From: Liolophura sinensis
Lineage: Eukaryota > Mollusca > Polyplacophora > Chitonida > Chitonidae
Direction of reading: 5' to 3'
Assembly: GCF_032854445.1 (NCBI RefSeq)
Contig: NC_088300.1
Location: forward strand, 75,879,966-75,943,965
Length of the DNA stretch: 64,000 bases
Shown: positions 12,240-25,400 of the stretch, piece after piece
Position numbering within the stretch: position 1 is the stretch's first letter
How the letters are laid out: each line of letters begins with the position of its first letter
Position numbers and translations under genes: made by a program
The notes under the pieces: generated by a model
The model's database searches: none
What the model saw: only the letters and a program-made list of their open reading frames with translations
Told to the model about the DNA's origin: nothing

Positions 12240-13520
12240 CAGCCAGCTTCCTTAGGTAGCCTTGTCACCTGTTCACAGGTGAGATCAAAATCATCAGTGC
12301 ACAGATAAGATGATCATGACCATACATACAACACTTGACAGTACTCTGCACAAACAAGAGGCCTCTCCTCAAAGAAATGATGATCAGTGATTTTAAAATA
12401 GAGGTGTGATCATGTAACAACACATGGTGGATTGTACACCATAATAAACAGGTACTGCCATCTGTCGCCGTAGTTACAGATTAGCGTCACTTGGGCCTCT
12501 CGCAGGTCACCTGGCAGCACAGCACAGAAGCAGATTTGCTGTCGTAATCATTAGCAGCCTGGGAGGCCACCAGTGACCAGTGAGGGGATGCCAATGATAC
12601 ACAAAGCCTGCACACCTCAGATACACCTGTGGCCTGAACTCGTCATCCTTACCTCACCAGTACTCCAGGGATCCTACACACTTCAACAATCCTCAATGCT
12701 GTCTTATCCTCCCCAAGTATCCTCTGCTGAATTAGGGTACCAATACTGAGTCAACTTGTTGCTGTTGTTGGCAGCGATCAATTGCCAGACCCCTGTGTGG
12801 TGTGTGTATTTCCCAGCTCAACAGGTTGACGACGCACAGGTAGTCACAGGTAACCGAGAACGCACATGCAGCACTCTTCCCTTATAACATGATCATCTCT
12901 GACAGTGATGAATGGCCATTCACATTTACACAACCAAAACCCAAACATAGTATCAACCTTTGCGCATTGATTTCGGCAACAGAAAACAAGCCCCAAGGAA
13001 ACAGTCATTCTCTGCCTGGCCTTGGGTTTTTTGGATGCAGTCTGCCTTTAAAGAATGCCCTTGAGAGAAAGAGAGAAGTGTGTCAAATGATGAGGAGTCT
13101 AGGGATTTCCCACCAAGCTGGCCACAGTATGAAATAAATCTGTGTTGGAGTGGTTAGCAACGGCCAGAGAATTGCCTACTACAGCTTCTGTAATGGGCTG
13201 CAGCCCCAGCCTGCTGACTAGTTGAGGTGGTATCACAGAGGGTGCAGTGGGTAGTCTCGGAAGCGTGCAGGCAGGCTTTGTCAGCATGGACAGTTGGCGG
13301 AGAGCGTGTCCTAGCATGGCAATGTGTCCCCGAGCCACAAGCCCACTTGTCACCTTCACAGCCAATCAATAGCAGGCTACGGCTTAACTTACTTGTCATC
13401 TTAAATGCCCCCTTTTTTTCCGAAGGATTATCTTACAAACTTGTGTGGCATGTGACAGCAGCGTGTATGTAGTACTTGGCTTTTACACTTTTCACAACAA
13501 TGGCTGCTTAATTATTACAC
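12240..13520. promoter_or_regulatory. Less AT-rich block; possible regulatory or promoter region
   Basis: About 1.3 kb stands out by its lower AT content and lack of simple repeats. It contains a short inverted repeat CACCTG/CAGGTG at about 12267-12282 and homeodomain-type words such as CGTAATCATTAGCAGCC at about 12545. Three overlapping frames of 81-88 codons on both strands at 13099-13472 point to a stop-poor sequence, since they cannot all be coding. It could be a promoter, enhancer cluster or unrecognised exon region. Confidence 0.3.
12653..12726 (-). CDS. Weak candidate internal exon
   Basis: In minus sense an AG (several tandem choices at CAGCAGAGG) leads into a single open frame reading RILGEDKTALRIVEVCRIPG, then VLV, and ends at a strong donor GAG/GTAAGGAT. 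The other two frames are closed. With the innermost AG the exon would enter and leave in phase 2, matching the exit phase of the 19127-19283 candidate. The pyrimidine tract is poor. Product not recognised. Confidence 0.2.
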
Positions 13521-13545
13521 AGCCATGAAGACATCATGGAGTGAA

Positions 13546-13716
13546 TCTCTGCTTGCGTCTCTGCTTGCCTCTCTGCTTATTCTCTGCTGGCCTCTCTGCT
13601 TGTGTCTCTGCTTGCCTCTCTGCTGGCCTCTCTGCTTGTGTCTCTGCTTGCCTCTCTGCTTGTGTCTCTGCTTGCCTCTGCTTGTGTCTCTGCTTGCCTC
13701 TCTGCTTGCCTCTCTC
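13546..13716. repeat. Minisatellite, 12-bp unit, about 14 copies
   Basis: The unit is TCTCTGCTTGCC with variants GCTTGTG and GCTGGCC. The strand asymmetry is strong (pyrimidine plus G on the top strand). Since 12 is a multiple of three, all frames stay open and give Leu/Cys-rich or Gln/Arg/Glu-rich pseudo-peptides on the two strands. I do not regard these as genes. Confidence 0.9.
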
Positions 13717-16700
13717 CTTACTTATGCTTGTTGGAGTATGTGCTTTACATTGTAATTTAAGAACACCAAAAACTACAAATATTGAAATGCTAGGAGAACA
13801 CACCTGACATGGACATAGGCCTATACCTTTAATTTAAACATAAAAACTCAGGAGAACTTTTCTAATTTGATGAGGGTAGGAAAGAAATAATAATACAAAT
13901 CACAGCAGAAATAATCAAGGATTGTCTTACCTTCACATCTTAACCTAGTCTTAATTTTACCCAGATTTCAAAGCTTTTAAATTGTGCAAATAAATGTAAT
14001 CAATCAGTGGATGGATTAACTTATCATGCTTGGTTAGTTGTGTTGGTGGATTGGCATTAGGCACCATATTTAGCTCCATTTCACCAACACACAACTTGAT
14101 TCAGATTACAGCTGTCAACGTTAGAAAACCTATAATCAAACATTTTGGGGACAACATAATACTTCCATGTGAAAATCTACTCAGCTGTAACCACTGCTTA
14201 ATCTTGGTGCTTGAATTCTGTCAATAACATAAATGCGGCAGTAAACAGTATCACTATTTTGATAACACTATTTTTTATTGTACCCTTGGTTAATAATTTG
14301 AAGAGCCAACGTCCCTAATTGGGCACCAGTATTGCTAAAACATTGGCAATATTTTGAGAACTGCTCCACCACAAGTGGGAAGCTTGAATAAGCAGAAAAT
14401 CCAAGCAACACCATTCACTTACACAGTGTTTCAACATACGTTTAAACGTATGCCACTCAAAAAATACCATGGACAAACAGGTTAATATAACCATTGCTAT
14501 TTTTGCCATTAGTTCTTGAGTTCAAAAGAATTGTTAAAATGAGTAAATATTTGCCTAGAGTTAAAAACTTCAGTTTTTATTGGTGTATTCACATCAATCT
14601 GCTCTATTGAATGCAACTGTTATACAGCCAGAAACATGACGCAAAGCTTGTGACAAATTCCGATAAAAATCCATAAAAAAATAAAGTGATCTGTGTACCG
14701 TGTGAGAAGTTACTGGGCTTATGGCCTCTAACAGCTGTTAAACTATCAATGCTGGAGACCCATGCAGAAACACTGTGCATAAATGTGGTGAAAATTAACA
14801 ACAAGGGTATGGTTATCAGAAAATTGCAAGTGGACGTCCTGGTTGGTTTCTTTCGAACACACACATGAAGGGTATTAGATGAATCTACAACACAAGGCAA
14901 TGATGAATGAAACTTGAATCCTATTGGTTGATAACAATTATTGATGTGAACCTGTAAAGACAGTTTTTCTGAATGTCAGATAAGTCAGCTGCTCAACGTT
15001 GTAGAATTCCATGACCAACAAGTTCATATTTGCATCAGTTGCATGAAGGCAAATTTACACTTTATCATGATTTTGGTATGGAATTTGACTTCATGATCTG
15101 ATGAACACAAGATCGAAGTAACAACTGAAGATGAAATCACAATTAACATGCTTCATGTGGATAAAGGTTAATTATATTTTGTTTTATATTTTCATCAAAT
15201 CTGTAATTCTGATTTCAAACGTGTAAAATGATTTAGGTTTCTGGGTCTTCTATAGGTGTGGAGTTTTGATTGCAATGTACATATAACTGATAGCTAAATG
15301 AATACCACTAATGATGGCTATGCCATGTTATCAGGTAAGGTCATTATAAGCTAATAAAAATGGTAGTCCAATACACCTACACATTTGTAATATAACTCAA
15401 ATGGCCAAGTAATATTGCTATGCAGGACATACATTACTATGGGTAATTTCTGACTTCATTCCTCCATAAAATTCACACTGATCATTTTCAGATTTTATTT
15501 GTTCTGAGTGCTGTCTTACAAACAAATCAAAGACCGGCTACATTAACCTGTATCATCCATCGTACTGGAAATTATAGGTTTCTTGTTTATGTATGCATGT
15601 GGTTTCTCTTAAGCTGCACGATCACGTATATAAAACTGGTGAGTTGCTGACATTATGCCATACCAAGTCAAAAGTACAAACACATTTCAAATCTGGCCAA
15701 CTATGTTACCTAAATGGGTTCATCCAATGTTAGATGAAACCAGATCTTTTCCAGAATGGTCTTATGTAGAATGAAGGGTGGGCTGTAACTGTTATGGAGT
15801 ATTGTCACTCTCCCAGCATGGGTGAGATGTTGACGAACACTATCAGATAGCCACTGCCACAGCTAATGCTACTTAATGCCAGCTCTATGTTGACATAGGT
15901 GAAGAAAAACTGGTCATCAAGTTCATATAGGAATCAAAAGAGATTACCATGGTTTCTATGACAACCAAATATCCAGGACACCTTGACCACATGCAGAGAA
16001 ATTTACCAGTAAAACAACACAACAAAAAGAAACAACAAAAAAGCACTGAATCCCAGTGAAGGAGAGACAAGTTACATTTATACTTAGCTGGAGATGTAGT
16101 TTATGCAGTTCAAGGCAAAACAAAAATATTTCAATCAATGGACAATACATGTGTTCTATGAAATATGTATGACTACTTCAATAATTTTTGTACATCAAGA
16201 AAAGTACATGTTATGAATTTGAAAGAAACAAAAAATTGAGTACCATGATACTGGAAAGCGTTTGTTTCCGTTAATAAAGAAATGAGAAACCATTCTTAAC
16301 TGGCCATGAATGTTTTCCTTTTTCAGTTCAATTGAATGCATGCCGAGAAGTCATTTCTATGATTTCTAAATCTATCACATACAAAGCCAATAAAACAGTT
16401 TTAAACCAGTGTAAATCAGAAGTAATATTAAGCCTGTGAGTACTGAAGACTTGAGCTTAATGATCATGCATGGCTCTGGTGGCAATTTCCTGCACAAGAT
16501 GTTTACTACCCAGCTTTTATTAGTACTCTAATCACATCTGCTAGGGCCAATGTGTTTCTCACAGATTAAAATCTCCAGCCCCAAATTCCCAAGTGAGACA
16601 GGAATCTTCTTGACGAACATTTGTTTGAATTTCACATCTCATAAAAGATGTAAATGATATAATGCACAAACATTACCAGACAAGACATGGTAATTCCGAT

Positions 16701-17076
16701 TAAATAATAAAATGGTTGATTTAGCCACAATTATCCAATGCAACTTTTAATCCCAGTCAGCCTGCTCATCAATACAATATGCTGGTCAAAAAAATTCAAA
16801 ATGCAGGAAGGTTTTGATGCTCAATGCGAAAAATACCAAAAATCATAGATTTTCATCTAGAAGAAGGAAAAAAATTGTATGATTGTAGTTTAATACTACA
16901 ATGTGTATATGTCAGTACCATTTACGATAACATGTTTTAAACAAGAAGTTATTGATTGTGATATCGCTTAAACCCATGACAGAGATTAGTCTGCAGTTGC
17001 ACACCAGACTGTCCCTTTAAATCTCAGTAACCTGTCCATATATACCTGTAACAAAGGCGTGGTCTCGGGGAAGGAA
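13717..17076. other. Non-coding, AT-rich
   Basis: No gene is supported. The only structure I note is the perfect 18-bp palindrome at 14435-14452, listed separately. A minus AAG/GTAAGA donor at about 13925-13933 has no acceptable exon behind it. Short frames of 60-100 codons at 14604-14900 and 15885-16150 have no splice or composition support. Confidence 0.45.
14435..14452. repeat. Perfect 18-bp palindrome
   Basis: CATACGTTTAAACGTATG equals its own reverse complement. It sits in ordinary AT-rich sequence. It could be a dimer-binding site or simply chance. Confidence 0.85.
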
Positions 17077-17391
17077 TTAACACACAAAAACTTGTGGGCT
17101 TTGTCCATCTTGCTTTGATTTGATAGGATTAGTAATCAAAGCAGAGGACCAGAGTTCCAGGAATGGAGATTGAACTTGGCTAAGCGGATTTGTTGACAAG
17201 AGAAGACATACGGTGAGTTTGGCATGTTTTCTGTTGGTGTTAAGAGAGCACTTGACCTGGTACACACATTGATCTGAGAGTAGGCGATCGTTAAAGCAGC
17301 CAAGCGAAGTGAAAGTGCTTGAGGTTGACGGACTGTATCTTACCAATCTATACCTGCTAGCACAATCTAATTGATGCCCAAATAAGGTCAT
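17077..17391 (-). other. Open frame of 104 codons, status unknown
   Basis: A non-repetitive minus frame begins with ATG and reads MTLFGHQLDCASRYRLVRYS at its N-terminus, in a patch less AT-rich than its flanks. I see no domain, signal peptide or membrane segment. There is no recognisable promoter, and a strong donor-like GATTG/GTAAGATAC lies inside it. It may be a small single-exon gene, a piece of an untranslated exon, or chance. Confidence 0.15.
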
Positions 17392-19126
17392 TTAAGGTTG
17401 ACCTGCTCAGTGTTGACAAACTGTTGACAAGCTAACTTTGATCAATAAGTTTATATATATAAGCTATGTCAGAAACTGTCTGAACTATTTACTGAGTGAT
17501 TTGTTTCCTGATTTTATATGATGGTGACCTCACAATTCCTATGCTAAATGAGCAGTTTTTCACCAAGATTAATTGAATTGCTGATTTACAAATGCCCAAT
17601 ATAACCTCACCTGACATGGTTAATCAAAAAAAGAGAAAGGTTGGCCTGAAAACGACCAACCACAGATCAGATTGGATAACAGCAAGAGACAAATTTAGCG
17701 ATCAAACCACAAATCAGACTGGATATAGGCAAGAGACAAATTTAGAGATCAAAGGCTTCCTCCATGTATCTTATTTACTCTCAAAATAACTACGTCAACG
17801 TGAGTGTTAGAGAACCTAGAGGCAATAAACGGTGTATCCGTGAATTGTCACCTAGCCTGGTGGAGGCATGTACTTGTATGACACAGACAAATCACTGCTC
17901 CAGCCAATGTAGTGGTCAGTTTATCAGCAAGTCCCAGGTCTTGTTAACATATACTTGACTCCCTGCTGTCTTCTGCCCAAAGGTTTCCTAATGAATAAAG
18001 CCCACATAGATACCACTTTATCCAGAGAATTCCCTCAGCCTTCAAACCACGGAATTACACTTGTTACAGTACTTTCTGTTTGCAATTACCTTTATTACAG
18101 TCACATGACCAAGTGGTTTTGGCCTTATTGGCATGTACCTGACACTTCACTTCATGCATGTATCGCCACTGCCATCATGAACTACAAGAGACATCTTTCC
18201 TTTTCATTACCAATTCATACCACAAAAAACTTAACGAATTGTAACATTCACATATTACACTGATATCACAAAAACATGAATCTGTGTAATAGAGGGACGC
18301 ATCACAAGAATGTCCATGCATACATGTCATCTTTGATTTGGAAAAAGAAAAGATGAAAAACTTTGACACCATCTGAATTGTCCTTAACTGACATACATCC
18401 CTTAAGTTTGCAATCCTTCTACAACCAAGAATCTGCCATTAAATTATTAGGGCTTGAGTTTGTCATTTCTTCTAACCAACTCTTTGGTAAAACTGGTGTA
18501 GAGAAGAACAAAAGTAGGCACTTTCAGTGATGGGTCACTATACATTATTGGTTCAATTTCACTTTCAATCTGTCTTCTTCCATATACTTGAACAGGACTT
18601 TAACCTATACCCTCCCAAGCATGTAAAATGTATGACATGTATCTCAATATGATATCAAGCTGACATATGATACACATTTGACACACATGGAATTACCATG
18701 CCCATTAGTGATAGAGTTAATTCTGGAATGGCTCATTACTTACATGTAGAAGGCGTAAGTTACAAAACCAATTTGCAATAGTTTTGCAATACTGATCGCC
18801 TGTCACATGATACACCTACAGCAGAACTACATCTTCATAGTGCAAGGATCAAGTAAAGCAGGGTTAATGGTGTGATCACGGATGCCAAATACACACAGGA
18901 TTCAAGACTGTCAAATCACTTTGTTTTACATGAACTCCTTTTCAGAAAAAAAAAAGGCTCCTTTTCAGTGATAGGCCCATATCTAAAATATGCTGCCAAA
19001 AAGTTGAACAGCATATCTAATCAAAGAATGGCTTGTGCCATTTAATCTGGCTATAATATAGTTGTTAATATTGGTAAAGAGGCTCACTGTCAGGAATACT
19101 TGCATCCTCAATTCATCATATCTTAC
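17392..19126. other. Non-coding, with a two-copy repeat
   Basis: A tandem duplication of 47 bp (two copies sharing GCAAGAGACAAATTTAG) lies at 17659-17752. AGGTCATTTAAGGTTGACC at about 17387-17405 resembles spaced nuclear-receptor half sites. A minus CAG/GTGAGG donor at about 17605-17612 bounds a possible 35-nt exon, with weak support. Nothing else is supported. Confidence 0.4.
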
Positions 19127-19283
19127 CTGACAAAAGACAATACACCATGCTGACCATCTAGGTAGAGATAGGAGCTCCCTGAAGGTTGCCATAGCAACAC
19201 ACACCAGGGTAGGCAGTCTGACAAGCCTAAATGATCGAGGCAGACTGTCATATTGGGTGACACTGAGCTTTGGTCAAGGTCTT
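19127..19283 (-). CDS. Candidate internal exon
   Basis: On the minus strand the acceptor GCTTGTCTGCTTACAG has a fair pyrimidine tract, and the donor is TTGTCAG/GTAAGATATG, close to consensus. Between them 157 nt stay open in one frame: two bases completing a split codon, 51 codons, and two bases left over (enters phase 1, leaves phase 2). It reads DLDQSSVSPNMTVCLDHLG early and SGSSYLYLDGQHGVLSFV at the end. Entry phase matches the exit of the first exon at 47521-47551, which would create GAA at the join. A plus-strand frame of 103 codons overlaps this region, so stop-poor chance sequence remains possible. I recognise no domain. Confidence 0.33.
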
Positions 19284-20112
19284 CTGTAAGCAGACAAGCT
19301 GTTTTAAAACATTTCAGAGAAAATACATGTAACACAATGTCCCTGTCAATACAGCCCACTGAGAAGTATTTAAACTGGGTCAGGTGCTTGAGAATACCAC
19401 ATGTAATTACTCTAGTGACAAAACTGTTAGTGAAAAAACCACACACAAGAGTTGGAACGATGGGGTTGCTATCAAACTATGTATTGCTTTTTGTTGTGTG
19501 TGTCTCTGATATCAACAGCGAACTGTGTACCAGTCCTGGAGCAGTTTATCTTTATATAGACTAACAGTTAGCAAACTGACAGAGTTGGCATTAAATAGGA
19601 AATGATTTTTTGGTTCATTTGAGAGAAGGCAACAAAAACGTCTCATAAATTGTGCCTTGTTACAACCTACAATTAATAGAAATACACCTGATTCAATACA
19701 ATTGATGGATCCATCTAATTTTCATTTTATTCTCATTTTTTGTTTCTTGTTGCCAGAGTATTTTATGTTAAATTTTAAACATAACATATTGAAATATTCT
19801 GTTTTATTCAGTTTTCATTTTCCAAAACATAGTACCAAATTAGCCGCATAATGCAATCAAAACTTTTCCTGCAGAGCATAATGATGGTTATAGCCAAGCC
19901 CTCATTTATGAGAAACAACAAAAAATGTTAGTTTTAAACAAATGCAATGCAAAAAGCGAAATTCTTTAATAAAATGTTACCTGACACTTAGCCATTAACT
20001 CATAATCCAAGATAAATCGAGTCAAGCAACTATCTTAACACCAGATCCATCAAATCAAACAACATGCCTTTCAGAGAGTCAAAAATGTTCATGACACACT
20101 GTGCATCTCAAT
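19284..20112. other. Open frames on both strands, then AT-rich DNA
   Basis: The minus frame of the exon candidate continues upstream to about 19446. A plus frame of about 100 codons spans 19253-19564. At most one can be real, and neither has a recognisable domain. A possible tiny minus-strand start, ATGGCTAAGTGTCAG followed by GTAACA, lies at about 19981-19995. The rest shows nothing. Confidence 0.35.
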
Positions 20113-20120
20113 CCAGGCAG

Positions 20121-20298
20121 GACACTCCTTCAAAGTATCTGCCCAGACACCAACCAATCCTGCTGGACACTCCTTCAAAGTATCTGCCCAGACACCAACC
20201 AATCCTGCTGGACACTCCTTCAAAGTATCTGCCCAGACACCAACCAAACCTGCTGGACACTCCTTCAAAGTATCTGCCCTGACACCAATCAATCCTGT
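20121..20298. repeat. Minisatellite, 45-bp unit, 4 copies
   Basis: Copies begin GACACTCCTTCAAAGTATCT at 20121, 20166, 20211 and 20256, exactly 45 bp apart, and differ by only a few substitutions. Because 45 is divisible by three, 15-residue repeat peptides appear in three frames. They are artefacts. Confidence 0.95.
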
Positions 20299-22320
20299 AT
20301 TAAATAAGTCAACCATATCACCTATATACATATAGTCAATAGGTCACCCTTAAAGCAACTACCTTTCCCCTTCTTCTTGACAAGGTTAACTGTGTTAATA
20401 TGGCAAACTTTCCAAACTGTTTTGGAAAATTTGGTATATATCACTAAACAAGGAGAAGCTTTTCCCATTTACTTCTTTATAAAGATGGTGATAATGGGTA
20501 CACAGCTGCAATCCTCAAGGGTCGAAACTCCATTATCTGAAACACCTCTCAACCCTGTTACTCCCAATTTGCAATAAAACCCTGTCAGAAATTGTCTATT
20601 TCATATCACTCATTTAGTGCAAATTGAATTCCCAACATTGTGCAAAAAAGGATCCAATTTGCACTCGGGAAGAAATGCTGAGGTCAAAATGTGACTGTAC
20701 TTCTGTACATAAGAGGATCTTTGTCAGACAGGGACTTTTTCTACTGGAGAATCACAACAATCATCCCCCACACAATTCTCTTAAACTGCAAGCAAAGAAC
20801 ACAACATAAAACATAGTTTTATCAGTTCTTGTAAGGTAAATTCAAGCTTATAAAGCTGATATAAAAGTCAAAACATATATTTTTGTCCTTTCCAGGCCAT
20901 ATACTACATACTCTGATCAATCAGGATGAAAATTCTAAATGTAAAAAACACTCTTCTCATCATTCATCACTTAATAGCATTTAGAAATGACAAATAAATT
21001 TGTGACCCGCACAGATACATGGTCTCTTCTATCAAAATGTCACTTCATCCACATATCACGTCATGAAGCACATACAAGTTCTAAGTTTAACTGCTTGACT
21101 GACATATTCTCAGGATGCAGGAAGCAGAGAGAGAACCGCCAAGAAGCCTGAAAGTCTTCATTATCAGTTTGGAGGAAGTACAGTCCAGAATAGATTGGTG
21201 GCTGTAATAGTGGCACTGCTTGTACCTTAGAATCCCTAGCTCAGCAGAAAATCACAATCAGAAGCGTAAAGGTCATATGCTGCACATGTTGGTTAATTAA
21301 TATAATTCCCAAATTGACCCAGTTTCAGTTCATCCAGACTGAACATGGTAAGGCTGCATTTCAACTTCAAAGAAATGACAAAAAGGCTACTCTTATGTGA
21401 ATAATGGCTGATAAGCCAAAGGGGAAATTTTCCATGCCAAAAGTAGCTGAGTCCTTAGCTATGTAGTTTATTGTTCAGTCCCGCGTTTGCGATAACGTTT
21501 TGTGGCAAACTGGTAACATGGTACTCAATCATTGGATCCATGTTGCCATTGTGCAGAAAAAGGTATTCCAATTTTACATAGGAATTCTGCTACAGGACCT
21601 TCCAGCAGCAATGTGCCATTAACTAACAAATTCCTGATACTGCCATGAAAATCCAGCAATATTGCTATGGTTTACTCTGCAACGAAACCATACACAGTCA
21701 ATCATGATCAAGAACAAAAGAGTGTGCATAGAAAACAAAATCCTGTTAAATGTCCTGACTCTAATGCGTTGGGTATAGGGAAACATCTCTTATTCCACAG
21801 ATTATGTGTAATATAAAGATCACCCTGGACCTACAAAAAACTTGAAGTGGACTAGTCCAAATAACCAAGAAAACAGATCTACCCACATATAAGCAATCAG
21901 GGAGTAACTGATCAATAGGACAGGCCTTATATATAGTGTAACACTGGAAGAAGATGAAGCCATAAAATATCCACACTTAATACAGGCCTGTAACATTCAC
22001 AATGTCCATAAATATTATCCATTGTTCAAACAAAACAATTTTTATTCCTGTGTTTAACATCTAGCTCCTGGTTGCTGTGAAAATCAATTAAAAGGTAATG
22101 TAAATGGATCTTTGACAAAAACCGAAGTGAGTGTGTGGTGTGATGAAATTATCATCAAAATGACAGCAGGAAAGAATGTGACAACTTGCAAACTCAATGC
22201 GCATTGTTTATAGCCACAGCTTGGAAAGGAACATAATTCGCCAAACTGCAGTCAGAAAATCTGCATTTGCAAAAATCCACTACATCAACATTTGGTTAAT
22301 GCCACTAAATATTATATTAC
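20299..22320. other. Non-coding
   Basis: No gene, SINE or array recognised in about 2 kb. The patch around 21110-21200 is somewhat less AT-rich. Confidence 0.4.
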
Positions 22321-22424
22321 CTGAAGTTGGTCAACCTCAGTTTGTGCTGATGTTGAAGAAAATTTATATCTACAAGAACACAATCCAAAATCTTTCTGTT
22401 TTGTCTCAGGCCTCCCAATATTCC
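22321..22424 (-). CDS. Candidate internal exon
   Basis: In minus sense the acceptor is a run of nine T followed by GCATAG, and the donor is CTTCAG/GTAATA. The 104 nt between them hold two bases of a split codon and 34 open codons, so the exon enters in phase 1 and leaves in phase 0. The frame reads NIGRPETKQKDFGLCSCRYK and then SSTSAQTEVDQLQ, hydrophilic and coiled-coil-like at the end. A second frame (GILGGLRQNRK...) is also open, so the choice rests on phase. Joined to the first exon at 47521-47551 the split codon becomes GGG. The product is not recognised. Confidence 0.33.
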
Positions 22425-25400
22425 CTATGCAAAAAAAAATCATACATCCAAACCTACTAATTCCGAGAGTCAATAAATTCATCTCAGTAGAAGCAGTTAC
22501 AGCTGTCACTGACAACAGACTGGCAGCTAAAGGCAGACAGACAGACAGACAAACCTACAGCTAACACCACAACCAGGCAATACATAATTCCACATTTTAC
22601 ATGTATGTAGATTGTCAGTCATACATATGGTCATGAATTGATTTAGAACGCTAATGTAAACATTTTATTATACATTTTATTTTTAGTCTAGCCCTAAAAC
22701 CATGTAGGACAGCATGCAATTTGGATGAAAGGCTAGGTATGCCAAATACAAGAGGCCTTAAATGACACACCTACATGTAGTGCAAATGTACTTGTGCAAA
22801 TGTATGATACTGTAAATACAGCCATGTTTAATCCAGGCCTGTAGGTAAAGAGAGCACTACACACACTTTGTAAGACCTAAATAAACAACATTAGAGAGCT
22901 GCTAACAAATTGAGATATTCAGAAATAGAAACTGGTCTTCTGCACCAAATTTTGCAGCCTGTCACATGGAAGAATGGGTATGCGACCATCTTTAATGGAT
23001 TTGTCCTGTCCCAGTCAACCAGCGGAAAGCTCAATTCAGTTTTTCATTCGAGGCTGATGGAAACATCGACAGACTGTGATAGTGCTTATTACTTGATCGC
23101 CCCACCCCACATCATAACCAGCTAACAGACATGGGTCAGTCTGAATTCTTTAATAACACTTGTCCACGGTATTCGGTTGTCATAGCAACAAGTATCCACA
23201 TGGAGTAGAATGAAATAACAACTGTCCAAGAATAACTCGTTGATGTTGTTTTAACTCTGCCAAGTCATTAAAGGCCGGGAATCATTCACTTCTCACATCA
23301 ACAAATGTGAAAATTATAACATTCATTTGGAAAAGTGCTAAGAGAAAACCAGCTTAGGTCAGTCTGTTGCTGGGGAAGACAACACCCATGGAGACAGAAC
23401 ATTCATCAATCAGCCCATAATCTCTGTGTAATTTCCTTCTAGAAGCACAAGATTTACAACACTAAAATGTAATTATATGAAATTTGCCAGAACAACATTT
23501 CTCACCTTAGGTGGGTGATACTTTAGAACTGCAATCTTTTCCAACTAATTCACCCCAATTTGCCGCTCCCCAATCATTACATCTTAGGTCTCTGCCTCAG
23601 CAACTTTTAATAACACACAGGATGTAGACGGCGAAAAGGCAGGACTGCTCTGAAAAGGCAGGACTGCTCAAAGGTTGCCCAAACTCCAGAATCCAGCAGT
23701 AACAACACAAACATCAGATCATTTTATCATATTTTATTTCACAAAGGCACAATAAAGTCTTAATTTCACTTACGCCTGCTCTGACAGATTTTTAATCTAA
23801 ATCATTTAAATTTTCTGCAAAATTGCAACACCAGACCACAATGAAATATTTCCGAGTGTGCTAGCCGGAGTTACGTGTGTGAAGAAATCCCAACCACTCT
23901 CTTACAGGACAGGAAATTCCCACAGGGCTTGAATTTTCCCCACGACTTAGACGCATAAGTGCTACAAGTATGCAGCTCTCAGTTAAGTGCTGTTTGGCAA
24001 TGATAACTGTGTCCAAAACAATGATTGCCGCAGATATTACATATATTAAAATAAAACAATACACATATATGTGGAATGCATAAACTCATAATACTGTCAT
24101 CCTCAAATATTGTAGGCTTGTATGAAAGGCTGTGTATGAAAGTGAAAAAGGTAATAATTTTTAAAAAAATAAATAAAAATAAACAGATAGGTACAACTAC
24201 ATTGTACATATAGAATATGCTTGACACAGTTTGCATAAGATTATTGAAATGTATAGTTTAAAAGGTTTGATTTATATAATGAGATAAAGTTACTTTGTTT
24301 AGAATAAGTGAGCAGCATATTGCCTTAGAGTCTATATCCCTGAATTCTACAGGCAAACGTTGGAAGTTAAACATGTGGTGTGTACGTAGGCCTACAATTC
24401 AGACTGCTTGGTGAGGCACATGTTTAAAGTTGGTGAAAATATTCAAAATGTACATGTCAAAAAATCTGATAAGTGTTAAAAGTTTGTAATGGAAAAAGCT
24501 TCTTTTGAGCACCGACAGATTGGCATATTTCCTTTTCTGTATAAACTGATTATTAACTGAGTTATCCTTTGCAGAACATTACAGCCTAATGTCTTAGGCA
24601 AAAAAAGAATAAGCAATGGTCACAAAAATTATGTCTTAAACAATTTATCCTATACATTGAAAGGACTTCCGTAAACTTTTAGCTAGATTCTTCTCAATGA
24701 ATACCATCAGCATGAATGATTTAATATCAAAATGAGTACATGAATTTTGATGACCAGATGCTTATAGGGTCTCAAAATCAGCATGTCATAAAGTCAAAGG
24801 AATATTTGGGTCAGTGTTTTTGCAGGTATATCTAATGACCCTTAAATCTATGGAAGCCATATCTGATCATCGTACATGGGTACATGTATAGTTTCATAAC
24901 CTCATGTATGGGAGAACACTGATTGCTTACAGCATTTTGCTGTGTGCCTTCATGTTGAACATACATTACAACATTACAACACAGAAATATCTGTCTTTAT
25001 TTGTTTGCCCTTGGGGTCAGTAGAAGTATGTCATCTGTTAGCACCCACAGATTGCTGACAGAGAGGCACAGGGCATGAGGTTAACAGATAGACAGCAGCA
25101 TTTGCCAGCCACACAATCCTGTCACAAGCGATACTATATTAGAACACACTCCCTAACTGCCTAATGTTGATAAATTGACTTCTGTCCAACAGTTCACTGC
25201 ATGTTTTCAGATGTAATGATCTGCATGAAGCCTTCTGCAGGGAACATTGCCTTAATGGCAAAATAATGTCATATTTACAGAGACCAAATTTAAATTGAAA
25301 TGACAAATTATTTTCACCGAAAAAAAAAAAAATCATAAAACTAAGAAGGATTAAGAAGAAAAAGCGAAGTCATCATGCAACATTATCCATTAAAATTTAG

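Noticed and set aside
13525-13807. Cysteine/leucine-rich frames that could suggest a metallothionein-like or secreted peptide
   Set aside because: They come from the 12-bp array, which is open in several frames on both strands; no signal peptide or conserved spacing.
17605-17646. 35-nt exon with CAG/GTGAGG donor on minus
   Set aside because: Most of the supposed exon is itself a pyrimidine tract, so the signals more likely reflect low complexity.
23507-23606. Minus-strand exon before AAG/GTGAGA
   Set aside because: The open frame ends in a stop immediately before the donor, and the acceptor is weak.
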